A stretch of DNA of 37,590 nucleotides from positions 80,875 to 118,464 of the forward strand of contig CAPEBR010000007.1 of assembly GCA_948602995.1 (NCBI GenBank), read 5' to 3'. This document shows positions 18,401-24,947 of this stretch, piece after piece. Position numbers and translations under genes: made by a program. Under the pieces are notes generated by a model that searched no databases, was not told the DNA's origin, and saw only the letters and a program-made list of their open reading frames with translations. The DNA comes from an uncultured Dorea sp. (GTDB lineage: Bacteria; Bacillota; Clostridia; Lachnospirales; Lachnospiraceae). How positions within the stretch are numbered: position 1 is the stretch's first letter; each line of letters opens with the position of its first letter.

Positions 18401-20371
18401 GCCTGCCGCCTTAAACATAGCCATAAGCTCATCCGCACTCTTTAATGTTCCGTTATATCTGAACAGATCTGTAAAACGGATATGGAGCGCGCCCTTGATG
18501 TGTCCGCCGGACTTCTCTCCGTAAAGAACAGCGCCGTCAAATTCCGCATTTGCACGCACGTCAATTATCTTGTAATCTGCAAAATGATCAAGAAGATCTT
18601 TCGTTGTAATGTCATGATCTGTGTTAAGACCCGCTACTGTCACTGCCTTTGCAGCCGCTTTTGACGGTCCCTTCTGTACCGGAATCCCTGCTGCCTTCAT
18701 AGCTGCAAGACCGCCGTTTACCATCTTTACATTTGTGTAGCCGCACTGGAACAGCTGCCATGCAATACGTCCGTCGTCTCCCCAGCCGCCAGATACATGG
18801 CCGTCGCTGAACAGTATAATCTGGTCACTCTGACCAAGACCAAGAGCGCCCAGCTTCTGACCCATATCTGCTGCAGGCAGAGATCTTGCAAAGCCTTCAT
18901 CTCCGGCAGCTCTCTTATTATTTCCGGTCTGCTTGTCACTTAAGGAAATATCCTTCCAGTTGATTGTAATCGCGTTCTGTGCTGTCTCAGCAGCCGCCCC
19001 AATCCCGCGTGTGTCAACTAATGTCATGGTCTCTTTTGCATCTATCTTTGTCTTCAGATCAGCCGCACTGATGACATAGTCTCCGCTGAATTCACCTTCT
19101 GTTACAAGCTGCTCCTTATGATTCGCAAGCAGGTCTTTACCGCCGCCCTTCTGAATATACATTCTGGACAGATCAATTCCTGCATCCTTCATAACGGAAA
19201 TGGCTCTCTTTGCTCCTCCTGCTCCTGAACGGCAGATAAAGGCAATGTTCTTATCATTATCCTTAAGCTGTTCAAGAACATAGGAAGCTCTTAACAGATT
19301 CTCTTTGTCCGCACTGTCAACCGGCCATGCCGGAACCCATACGGAGCCTTCGATATGTCCCTTCTCATATCCGTCCTCCCCGATTGAGGAATTCAAAGCC
19401 TTTGTGGGGCGGAGATCTATAATAACATAGTCTTCTTTATTTGCAATCAGGTCTGCACTTTCCACATACTGCCAGTCAATGTCTGCATTCATACGGTCTG
19501 CAACTGTCAGCTTATAGGAAGCTTTCTTTCCGCTTCCGTCTGCTGCAGACGCCGTAATCGTAGCGCTTCCTGCTGCAACTGTCGTAACCTTGCCGCCTGC
19601 AGGATCCACGGCTGCAATTTTCGGATCACTGGAAGAATAAGTTACCTTCTTATTCGTTGCATTTGCCGGTGCAACTGTAAGCGTATTCGTATAGGTAGTT
19701 CCAAGACCAGTCAGTGTCTTTTCCTTATCTGCAAATGTAAGTCCGGATACCTTTACTTCCTTAGCCGTTACTGTCACTGTACATTTCTTTGTAAGATACT
19801 TGCCCTTTTTATTTTTCTCTCTTGATTTTACAGTAATGACAGCCGTTCCCGGCGCCTTTGCAGTCACATTCCCCTTCTGGTCAACTGTGGCTACAGACTT
19901 GTTGCCTGATGACCATGAAAGGGGGCAGTATACTCCTGCCGGTTTTACAGTCGCCTTTAAAACCTTCTTATCCCCAGTCTTCATAGCCACTTTGCTGCTC
20001 AGGCTGATCTGTGTGGGCTTTAACTGCTTTACCGTAATCTTAATTGTCTTTTTTACCTTCTTACTCTTCTTAGACGTTGCGGTAATTGTTACCTTCCCGG
20101 CCTTCTTCCCTGTTACCACGCCCTTTGATGATACGGTGGCAACCTTCTTGTTGCTGGACGTGTACTTAACCGCCTTGCTTGCGCCCTTCGGCGACACGGA
20201 TTTTACTGAAACCGTCGCTTTGCCTTTGATGTCCACTGTCTTGGAAGTAGTCTTCAAAGTAATCTTTTTCGGCGCCTTTGCCGCTGCTTCTACAGGAATG
20301 CTTGTTCCTGCAACCGCTATGACTGCCACGAGTGCAATCACAACTGCAGCCAGTTTCTTCATACCTCTCAT
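15428..20371 (-). CDS. Giant secreted multi-rhodanese protein (5 BIG2, 6 rhodanese, 1 LRR block)
   Basis: 1647 residues; AGGAGG lies 7 bases before the ATG; signal peptide about 1-30 (VEAAA). Order: three BIG2 (about 35-115, 118-203, 205-292), rhodanese 1 (300-425, loop CRSGAGGAKR, Cys380), rhodanese 2 (430-565, loop SDGHVSGG, no Cys), rhodanese 3 (585-700, CTGGIRS, Cys668), BIG2 (716-798), rhodanese 4 (808-960, loop YGKSASDS, no Cys), rhodanese 5 (985-1120, CGTGWRAT, Cys1078), BIG2 (1135-1223), rhodanese 6 (1228-1360, CQSGAGGAKR, Cys1315), then a BspA-type leucine-rich block to the end. Rhodaneses move sulfane sulfur through an active-site cysteine persulfide. Four modules keep the Cys and two look structural or regulatory. 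Modules 2-3 resemble the lipoprotein encoded just upstream. There is no wall-anchor motif. Extracellular sulfur transfer is inference. Confidence 0.9.
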   Translation of the reverse strand: MRGMKKLAAVVIALVAVIAVAGTSIPVEAAAKAPKKITLKTTSKTVDIKGKATVSVKSVSPKGASKAVKYTSSNKKVATVSSKGVVTGKKAGKVTITATSKKSKKVKKTIKITVKQLKPTQISLSSKVAMKTGDKKVLKATVKPAGVYCPLSWSSGNKSVATVDQKGNVTAKAPGTAVITVKSREKNKKGKYLTKKCTVTVTAKEVKVSGLTFADKEKTLTGLGTTYTNTLTVAPANATNKKVTYSSSDPKIAAVDPAGGKVTTVAAGSATITASAADGSGKKASYKLTVADRMNADIDWQYVESADLIANKEDYVIIDLRPTKALNSSIGEDGYEKGHIEGSVWVPAWPVDSADKENLLRASYVLEQLKDNDKNIAFICRSGAGGAKRAISVMKDAGIDLSRMYIQKGGGKDLLANHKEQLVTEGEFSGDYVISAADLKTKIDAKETMTLVDTRGIGAAAETAQNAITINWKDISLSDKQTGNNKRAAGDEGFARSLPAADMGQKLGALGLGQSDQIILFSDGHVSGGWGDDGRIAWQLFQCGYTNVKMVNGGLAAMKAAGIPVQKGPSKAAAKAVTVAGLNTDHDITTKDLLDHFADYKIIDVRANAEFDGAVLYGEKSGGHIKGALHIRFTDLFRYNGTLKSADELMAMFKAAGLNETDKVVTYCTGGIRSAYMQLVLQMIGYQNTYNYAESAYRWSNTASAGTAAYWSKEAAVTEISFEKDELVIGAKEAAGSVKLRITPAYATNKAVEYKSSDDKIATVDQNGKVTAVEYGEATITAATKDGSNLTASYKVKVQAPEAVTERQVYVSPEWVKSAMDGKQAGYDNAFISEVSWGALEDAKAYNEGHVKGAFHINSDEVEYDDCDPWPNGDGQDDFGLYDEKDVAPEDNFNIRSPEQLSVFLKRKGITQDTKVILYGKSASDSSITRVAFAMLYAGVKDVKVIDGGMEGWKKAGLPTETKANEPTPGGESYDFGAKKFPAHPEYIMSIEDVKENLENDPNFRLVSIRSEDEFVGKKTGYAYIKDENAGEPLGAVWGHDTDDGYYVQNGKVASIDKVEEILAESGSSLDNELSFYCGTGWRATIPFLICYQAGCKNISLYDGGWWLWQLKWEENPEDWPIQKVTPEEAVGHAVFKFAEKEIMQDVDGNRLTSSGAAAAKNEIKAVPARVDATPTITAYTSSNEKVATVAADGTVTTTGYGTAAITATLESGDTVSYKVTVSDRKDDAISWQEKSSADVIKEAAEGTLLVLDTRRDSIPRPSDTEIPDAGYAAGHIQGAIQVDSWPVDTKAAEDALRKKVASLKRRNKPIAIICQSGAGGAKRAISVLIDAGIDPSMLFIQKGGGLDLLKNHKTELVTGSDGPVNKEWTAADFTYTEDGTAITGLSLDGADKLELNMDVVMPDESCEGIAITAIADAAMEAGGIFGKDAKVKSVVLPAKLETIGNNSFYQCNLEKIAFPNTLRTIGNSAFTMNNLTEIILPDSVETVGNGAFTNNYQIEKVVISKSMTAIPGGFVGCPGKIPAEKLTQIEIPEGITEIGDNAFSGNSFVRIEIPESVTKIGRSAFFQADTNRTLEEVILHEGLDQIGRYAFQHILATEIRIPSTVTSIDPNAFKGCAIKVYTYNESFTTDYFKSGVTESVLLQKEE

Positions 20372-20398
20372 ATCTTTTCCTCCTTACTATGAGATTTC

Positions 20399-20448
20399 TA
20401 GTATAACCCACACTAGTGAAACATATCGGAAATTGGTGTGGATTACAC
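20399..20448. mobile_element. Collapsed copy of the inverted-repeat element
   Basis: TATAACCCACACTA joins directly to GTGAAACATATCGGAAATTGG, which corresponds to the outer left arm plus the right arm of the element at 8814-8974, with the core and inner left arm missing. The outer parts still pair (AACCCACACTA with TGGTGTGGATT). It lies in the leader of the multi-rhodanese gene, 28 bases before its start codon, so it is probably transcribed. Confidence 0.65.
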
Positions 20449-20603
20449 TGGCAGCCATTCGAATCGCTGCCATCTTTGTTGCTATATCATGACCCGGGTA
20501 TATGCACGGACTGCCCATTCCCGGAAGAACATGATCAGAATATGCGGGCGGCTTTTGCCCGGCAGAACATCCCCATGCTGCCGCCCCGGATTCAGGCCGG
20601 ATC
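20449..20603. other. Gap between the rhodanese lipoprotein and the rhodanese giant
   Basis: No gene is supported here. A near-perfect hairpin, GGCAGC-C-ATTCGAAT-C-GCTGCC, occupies 20450-20471. It has no T-run in either direction, so it is not an obvious terminator, and read-through from the lipoprotein operon into the giant gene remains possible. No good promoter was found on the minus strand. Confidence 0.5.
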
Positions 20604-21554
20604 TTATTTCTCCACGTCTCCGGCCACTGCCCATCTCCAGTAGGACTGGTCATAGTTCCATGTATTCTCATAGCCTGCCATTTCAAATACAAGCTGTGAA
20701 TAAGCGGAACGGATTCCCCCTGTGCAGTAGGTCACGATCTTGTCATCCTTTGAGATTCCGGCGTCTGTGAGCACTTTCTCAATATCGGCCTTTGATCTTA
20801 AGGTTCCGTCCTCCCGGAACATATCGGTATATCGAATATGGATTGCTCCTGGAAGGTGTCCTCCCTTCGCCTCGTTATATTTCACTGCTCCTTCGTATTC
20901 CTCGTCTGTGCGGACGTCCACCACCTTATAGGAATCGTAATTCTCCATCAGCTCCTCTGTTTCCATGACATGGGTCATATCAATGGAATCAATGGAAACC
21001 TGCGTTTCTTCAGGCTCGGAGGCTCCTTTTTGTGTCGGCGCGCCTGCTTCTTTCAGCGCCGCATAACCGCCGTCTACCATCTTCACATTCGTGTAACCGG
21101 CAGCAACGAGCTCCCACAGGACTCTCGCGTCATCTCCCCAGCCGCCTAATGTCTCACCCAGCAGGATCAGCTCCTTGTCCTTTGACATGCCAAGTTTCCC
21201 CAGTCTCTCTGCAAGATCAGAAGGCTCTGGAATCTTACCCCAGCCTTCGTCTCCTTCTTTTCCATAACTGTCATCACAGGTTCCAAGAAGTTTCCAGTCT
21301 GTAGCAACGGCTCCCTCAATGGTCTCCTTGTCTGCCGCTTTCGTTCCCCGGCAGTCCACAAAAAGGACGCTGCTTCCTCCCACTTTTTCCTTTGCTGCAT
21401 CCGCCGTTATCAGCCAGGCGCCCTCAAATGTATCCTTTGATACCAGCTCATCGTCGGATACTCCCTTTGCCTTGCCCCCGCATCCGGTCACAAGCATAGC
21501 TGCCAGTAACCCGATACCAAGCCCTCTTATATTCCTCTTCATACTTTTCTTCAT
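20604..21554 (-). CDS. Tandem-rhodanese lipoprotein
   Basis: 316 residues from an ATG with GGAG six bases upstream; the frame is open further up but has no other ribosome site. The lipobox LVTGC places the lipidated Cys at 25, so the protein should be tethered outside the membrane. Rhodanese domain 1 (about 45-170) has LLGETLGGWGDDAR where the active-site loop should be and lacks the catalytic Cys. Domain 2 (about 190-310) has CTGGIRS with Cys277. This inactive-then-active order is that of thiosulfate/mercaptopyruvate sulfurtransferases. It closely resembles domains 2-3 of the adjacent giant (shared GGWGDD, AGYTNVKMV-type and YCTGGIRSAY segments). It is last in the operon after the ArsS-type gene with a 52-base gap. 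The sulfur donor and acceptor are unknown. Confidence 0.9.
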   Translation of the reverse strand: MKKSMKRNIRGLGIGLLAAMLVTGCGGKAKGVSDDELVSKDTFEGAWLITADAAKEKVGGSSVLFVDCRGTKAADKETIEGAVATDWKLLGTCDDSYGKEGDEGWGKIPEPSDLAERLGKLGMSKDKELILLGETLGGWGDDARVLWELVAAGYTNVKMVDGGYAALKEAGAPTQKGASEPEETQVSIDSIDMTHVMETEELMENYDSYKVVDVRTDEEYEGAVKYNEAKGGHLPGAIHIRYTDMFREDGTLRSKADIEKVLTDAGISKDDKIVTYCTGGIRSAYSQLVFEMAGYENTWNYDQSYWRWAVAGDVEK

Positions 21555-21606
21555 ATCTGACTCCATTTCTAAAATTACCAGTCCAGTTATACTGCGTCTG
21601 AAATCC

Positions 21607-22587
21607 TTATGCCGTACTTCCCCCGCAGCTTGACCCCTGTCCGGCGGTACAGGCGTAGCAGTGTTTATCAAAGCGTATCTTTCTCTTCTTATACGGCCTG
21701 TTCCGAAGATCCATGATCGTTTCCTTCGTCTCAACCGGCATGTCCACTGCCTGGTTAAAATCACAGTCGTACAATGAACCGTCCCACGCTACAGACAACT
21801 GGCTTCTGCACATCATTCCAGGAAGTGCGCCCGGATTAAAGGCGTCATAAAGCTTTGTCATATAGCTTTCCATGTTTCCGGTCTTCATAAGGAAACCGCC
21901 GAATCTTCCAATAGGATTGTTCGTTATTGTAAACAGATTATTAAATACAATTCCGTACTCCTGCCCCAGATGTTCCTTGTACTCTCTCTCAATGGCGCTC
22001 TGCTGCGGCGGGAAAAATGCCCCGCCCGGGTTAAATACCATGTTTAGTACAAGCTCCGGATCCTTTCCGTAGCCCGCCTCATTGAGCTTCTTTAAAACCT
22101 CTATGGATTTGTCAAAGGTGCCTGAACCTCTCTGACGCTCTGAATTCTTTGCCTTATAATGCGGAAGGGAACAGATGATCTCCACCTTGTGGGCCGCGTA
22201 GAACTCCGGCAGGTCTTCGTAACCTTCCTCCAGCATAATCGTCAGGTTTGTCCTTACCATAACATGGCTGCACACCTTTACAGCTTCCTCTACAAACCAG
22301 CGGAAATCCGGATTCATCTCCGGCGCTCCGCCCGTGATGTCGATTGTAGAAAATCCCCAGTTCCTGTACACCTCAAGGCACGCTTCCATCACATCGCGCC
22401 CCATAACCTCTGTACGCTTCGGCCCCGCCTCCATATGGCAGTGCTTACACGCAAGATTACAGAGCCTGCCTACATTAATCTGCAGCACAGACATTTTATC
22501 TGTCATAAGCAGATCCTTGTTCTCCACAGAATCCTCAAAGTCCGGAATCTGCGTAAGCTTTCCAAATTCTTCTCTTATATCCATCAT
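21607..22587 (-). CDS. arsS: ArsS-type radical SAM enzyme
   Basis: 326 residues with the radical SAM cluster motif CNLACKHC (Cys43, 47, 50), the SAM-binding GGAPE region near 82-86, and a C-terminal Cys-rich part ending HCYACTAGQGSSCGG. That ending is characteristic of the ArsS / 'rSAM-selenodomain' family (DUF3641). In characterised arsenosugar pathways ArsS joins a 5'-deoxyadenosyl group to dimethylarsinous acid. Some relatives carry selenocysteine near the end, but this one has only Cys. The start overlaps the AhpD-like stop by one base (TAATG), so the two are translationally coupled. The ArsM methyltransferase needed for classical arsenosugar is not in the window, so another substrate is possible. 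Symbol given by family resemblance only. Confidence 0.85.
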   Translation of the reverse strand: MMDIREEFGKLTQIPDFEDSVENKDLLMTDKMSVLQINVGRLCNLACKHCHMEAGPKRTEVMGRDVMEACLEVYRNWGFSTIDITGGAPEMNPDFRWFVEEAVKVCSHVMVRTNLTIMLEEGYEDLPEFYAAHKVEIICSLPHYKAKNSERQRGSGTFDKSIEVLKKLNEAGYGKDPELVLNMVFNPGGAFFPPQQSAIEREYKEHLGQEYGIVFNNLFTITNNPIGRFGGFLMKTGNMESYMTKLYDAFNPGALPGMMCRSQLSVAWDGSLYDCDFNQAVDMPVETKETIMDLRNRPYKKRKIRFDKHCYACTAGQGSSCGGSTA

Positions 22588-22919
22588 TAAAGCTCCAGTT
22601 TCTTTACAATATTTTTCATCTGTACGCCGTGAACCAGCGTTGCGCCTCCCCTGATGGCTGCTGCAACGTGAACGGCCTCTGTCATCTGCTCCTCGTCAAC
22701 CCCCTTTGACAGGCAGTCCTGTGTGTAAGAATCAATGCAGTAGGGGCACTGTACCGCATGTGCAACTGCCAGGGCGATCAGTGATTTTTCCCTTGCCGTG
22801 AGCGCCCCCTCGGCAAATACTGAGCCGTAATACTGCATAAAGCTGTCCCACAGCTGGGGCGCCTCCTCGCCCATTGTACCGAATTTTGCCAGGTCCTCCG
22901 GATTATAATACGTATTCAT
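22587..22919 (-). CDS. AhpD/CMD-like 'peroxidase' of the ArsS cluster
   Basis: 110 residues of the carboxymuconolactone decarboxylase/AhpD fold with the redox pair CPYC at 58-61. The general AhpD family usually has a His four residues after the second Cys, but here that position is Tyr (CIDSYTQDC). A single-domain protein of this type regularly neighbours ArsS-type radical SAM genes and is annotated as a peroxidase-like partner; in some genomes the first Cys is selenocysteine. AGGAGG lies inside the end of the TVP38 gene, 9 bases before the ATG. A role in reducing a peroxide or an intermediate of the ArsS pathway is inference. Confidence 0.87.
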   Translation of the reverse strand: MNTYYNPEDLAKFGTMGEEAPQLWDSFMQYYGSVFAEGALTAREKSLIALAVAHAVQCPYCIDSYTQDCLSKGVDEEQMTEAVHVAAAIRGGATLVHGVQMKNIVKKLEL

Positions 22920-22920
22920 G

Positions 22921-23637
22921 TTAGTTATCCTCCTTTTTTTGTTTCTCGTTATATATCTGCCTAAATAAAACGATCAGTGCTGATATTGCAAACAGCAGAA
23001 GCAGTCCTGTCACAAACAGCTTTGCCCCTCCTGTCAGCATGCTTCCCACATAAGAGTAAATGATGGTTGCAGGAAGCTGTCCGATTCCCGTGGCCACAAA
23101 GAAACTCCAGAAGGAAATGGATGTAAGACCCGCGGCATAGCTTACAATATCAAAGGAGATAAAAGGCAGCAGCCTGGCAATGAGGATGCTCATCCTTCCG
23201 TGTTTCTCGAAAAATTCATCAATCTGCTTTAATCCTCTCCTGCTGGTAAGCTTCTCTGCCACGTCTCTTCCGAGAATCCTTGCTATGTAAAAACAGACCG
23301 CCGCGCCTGCCATGGCGCTTGACCAGGAAAGGATTGCTCCCTTCCACCACCCAAAGAGGTTCGCGTTAGCAAAGGTCAGCAGGAATGCCGGAAGCGGCGC
23401 CGCAATGGACTGGAGAATCATCAGCATAAATGAAACTGCCGCTGCATAGATGCCGTAGGATTCCACGAATTCCTTTACCACTTCAAAGTCGCCGCTGGCA
23501 AATGCCGCCAGGATCTTATTCATGGTCGCATGAACTGCCGGAATAAAATAATAAGCAAGAAAAGCCGCGGCCGCCAGTGCAATAACCACAATCTTTCCTG
23601 CCCATTTATTTGCTTTTTTTGTACTTTTTGTCTCCAT
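22921..23637 (-). CDS. TVP38/TMEM64-family membrane protein, first gene of the ArsS operon
   Basis: 238 residues from the ATG (METKSTKK). A TTG six codons upstream is possible but the GGGGG/GAAGAG ribosome site fits the ATG. Several membrane segments are evident: about 16-38, a pair around 70-110, and more near 130-150 and 170-230. The family core is present as FGWWKGAILSWSSAMAGAA, ARILGRD, then ARLLPFISFDIVSYAAGLT. TVP38/DedA-like proteins are thought to be lipid or solute transporters or scramblases; no substrate is known. It shares family with the first gene of the ten-gene operon to the right, and their promoter regions resemble each other. Confidence 0.88.
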   Translation of the reverse strand: METKSTKKANKWAGKIVVIALAAAAFLAYYFIPAVHATMNKILAAFASGDFEVVKEFVESYGIYAAAVSFMLMILQSIAAPLPAFLLTFANANLFGWWKGAILSWSSAMAGAAVCFYIARILGRDVAEKLTSRRGLKQIDEFFEKHGRMSILIARLLPFISFDIVSYAAGLTSISFWSFFVATGIGQLPATIIYSYVGSMLTGGAKLFVTGLLLLFAISALIVLFRQIYNEKQKKEDN

Positions 23638-23703
23638 AATCTCTTCATCCCCCAATTATTATGTCACATTTTACTAAAATTAGATCGTACAGATAGTAAT
23701 TGA

Positions 23704-23733
23704 ATTATATCATTTCGCGATTTAGATGTATAA
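23704..23733 (-). promoter_or_regulatory. Promoter of the TVP38-AhpD-ArsS-rhodanese operon
   Basis: A consensus TATAAT at 23704-23709 with a poor -35 (TTATAC) after 18 bases. The block CAATTnTnnATCT followed by AAATGATATAAT also occurs at the same spacing in the promoter of the other TVP38 operon (36360-36393), suggesting shared control. Confidence 0.5.
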
Positions 23734-23740
23734 TTGTTTA

Positions 23741-23781
23741 TTTCAATATATTTATAGGTTTTACCTATAAATATATTGAAA
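23741..23781. promoter_or_regulatory. Perfect 19-base AT-rich inverted repeat
   Basis: TTTCAATATATTTATAGGT and its exact complement are separated by TTT. It lies just upstream of the TVP38-ArsS promoter and just downstream of palindrome copy D. It could be an operator for the ArsS operon or the terminal part of the glycosyltransferase operon. No regulator gene is nearby. Confidence 0.55.
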
Positions 23782-23790
23782 TTGGGAAAA

Positions 23791-23828
23791 TTGGGGACGG
23801 GGCATTTTTAAAAATGCCCCGTCCCCAA
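23791..23828. repeat. Perfect 38-base palindrome, GGGGACGGGGCATTTTT family, copy D
   Basis: Exact arms TTGGGGACGGGGCATTTTT and complement. It encodes the stop codon and the last residues (LLGTGHF) of the final glycosyltransferase of the ten-gene operon. On the minus strand the stem is followed by AATTTT, so it could act as an intrinsic terminator in that direction. Confidence 0.9.
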
Positions 23829-24947
23829 CAATCCCCTGATTTTTTTCATTCTCTGATTCCAGGTCAGCAGAAAAGACAGCCTCCTGCGCACGCGCCGGAG
23901 TGTGTATTTAAGCTGATCCCTGTCCCAGCGTCTCTCATTTGCCTTATGAATCAGGAAGTCTCCCGCAGACAGCTCCTTCATAAGTTCCAGATCCCGGTAC
24001 ATCCACTCCTCCATAAGCTCTTCCCGGGGGCACTGATGAATCCCAAGGGCTTCAAATCCCTCCTCCTTAAGAAATTGATATAACTGCACATAAGCTTCAA
24101 AGGATGTCTGTATGTTCAGCGCCCGGAACATCCCCAGCACTGCCTTGTTGCGAAAGCTTTTCTGAAACATCGGAAAGTCCGGATCCTCCTTAAGTTTCCT
24201 AAAGGTGTACAGGTAGGACTCATAAGGGCAGGGAAACGTATCTGAAGCCCTTCCCGTCAGGCTTTCCGGGTTGTTCACCCGGTGGTATACAAGCATCTGC
24301 CGCACGCAGGTGACCGCCTCTGCCCGGTACATGGACAGCATGACAAATGCCGTATCGTTAGCCTGACGTATCTCCTGAAAGCTTATCCCGCTGCGGGCCA
24401 GAAATTCCCGGCGGAACATCTTGTTCCACAGCACATTGGATGCAAAATCAAATAAGTGATCACCCAGATCATACTTTTGAAACACTTCTTTTTCCGGAAG
24501 AAGATCTGTCTTTAAGTAGCCGTCCGTCTCATACACCTTTCCCTCGTCTGTAAATTCGCAGACGCCGCACACGCACACATCTGCTCCAGATGACTTTGCC
24601 TTCCGGTACAGAAGTTCAGTGGCTTTCTCCCTGAACCTGTCATCCGCGTCCCAGAACAGGACGTATTCCCCCCGCGCTTTTAGAAGTCCCCGGTTCCTCG
24701 CAGCTCCGGCATTCAGGTTCTCCTGGGTAAAAAGGCTGATCCTTGAATCCTTTTTTCCAAGACTTTGGATGATATCTGCAGACCGGTCCGTGGAGCCGTC
24801 GTCGATACAGATAATCTCAATCTCTTTCAGAGACTGGCGCATGACGGATTCCAGCATCTGCTCCAGGTACTTCTGTGCGTTATACACCGGTATAATAACC
24901 GACACAGCCGGTATTTTTTCCATTTTATTTTCTTCTGTTTTTCTCAT
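23808..24947 (-). CDS. GT2-family glycosyltransferase E (last gene of the ten-gene operon)
   Basis: 379 residues with a GT-A fold: SVIIPVYN (16-23), DDGSTD (49-54) and the metal-binding WDADD (99-103). A helical C-terminal half with basic residues follows. It transfers a sugar from a nucleotide donor; donor and acceptor cannot be read from sequence. The ATG overlaps the previous stop in an ATGA. The end of the gene is unusual: the normal basic tail (RMKKIRG) runs into palindrome copy D, which supplies LLGTGHF and the stop, so the native C-terminus may have been lost or replaced. Confidence 0.88.
   Translation of the reverse strand: MRKTEENKMEKIPAVSVIIPVYNAQKYLEQMLESVMRQSLKEIEIICIDDGSTDRSADIIQSLGKKDSRISLFTQENLNAGAARNRGLLKARGEYVLFWDADDRFREKATELLYRKAKSSGADVCVCGVCEFTDEGKVYETDGYLKTDLLPEKEVFQKYDLGDHLFDFASNVLWNKMFRREFLARSGISFQEIRQANDTAFVMLSMYRAEAVTCVRQMLVYHRVNNPESLTGRASDTFPCPYESYLYTFRKLKEDPDFPMFQKSFRNKAVLGMFRALNIQTSFEAYVQLYQFLKEEGFEALGIHQCPREELMEEWMYRDLELMKELSAGDFLIHKANERRWDRDQLKYTLRRVRRRLSFLLTWNQRMKKIRGLLGTGHF

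Noticed and set aside
19800..20492. 230-codon plus-strand ORF antisense to the rhodanese giant
   Set aside because: It mirrors the low-complexity Lys/Val/Thr-rich BIG2 coding region; the hydrophobic composition is an antisense artefact.
21607..22919. Selenocysteine in the ArsS-type or AhpD-like protein
   Set aside because: Both genes have Cys codons at the relevant positions and no in-frame TGA before the end; no SECIS-like element was needed or seen.
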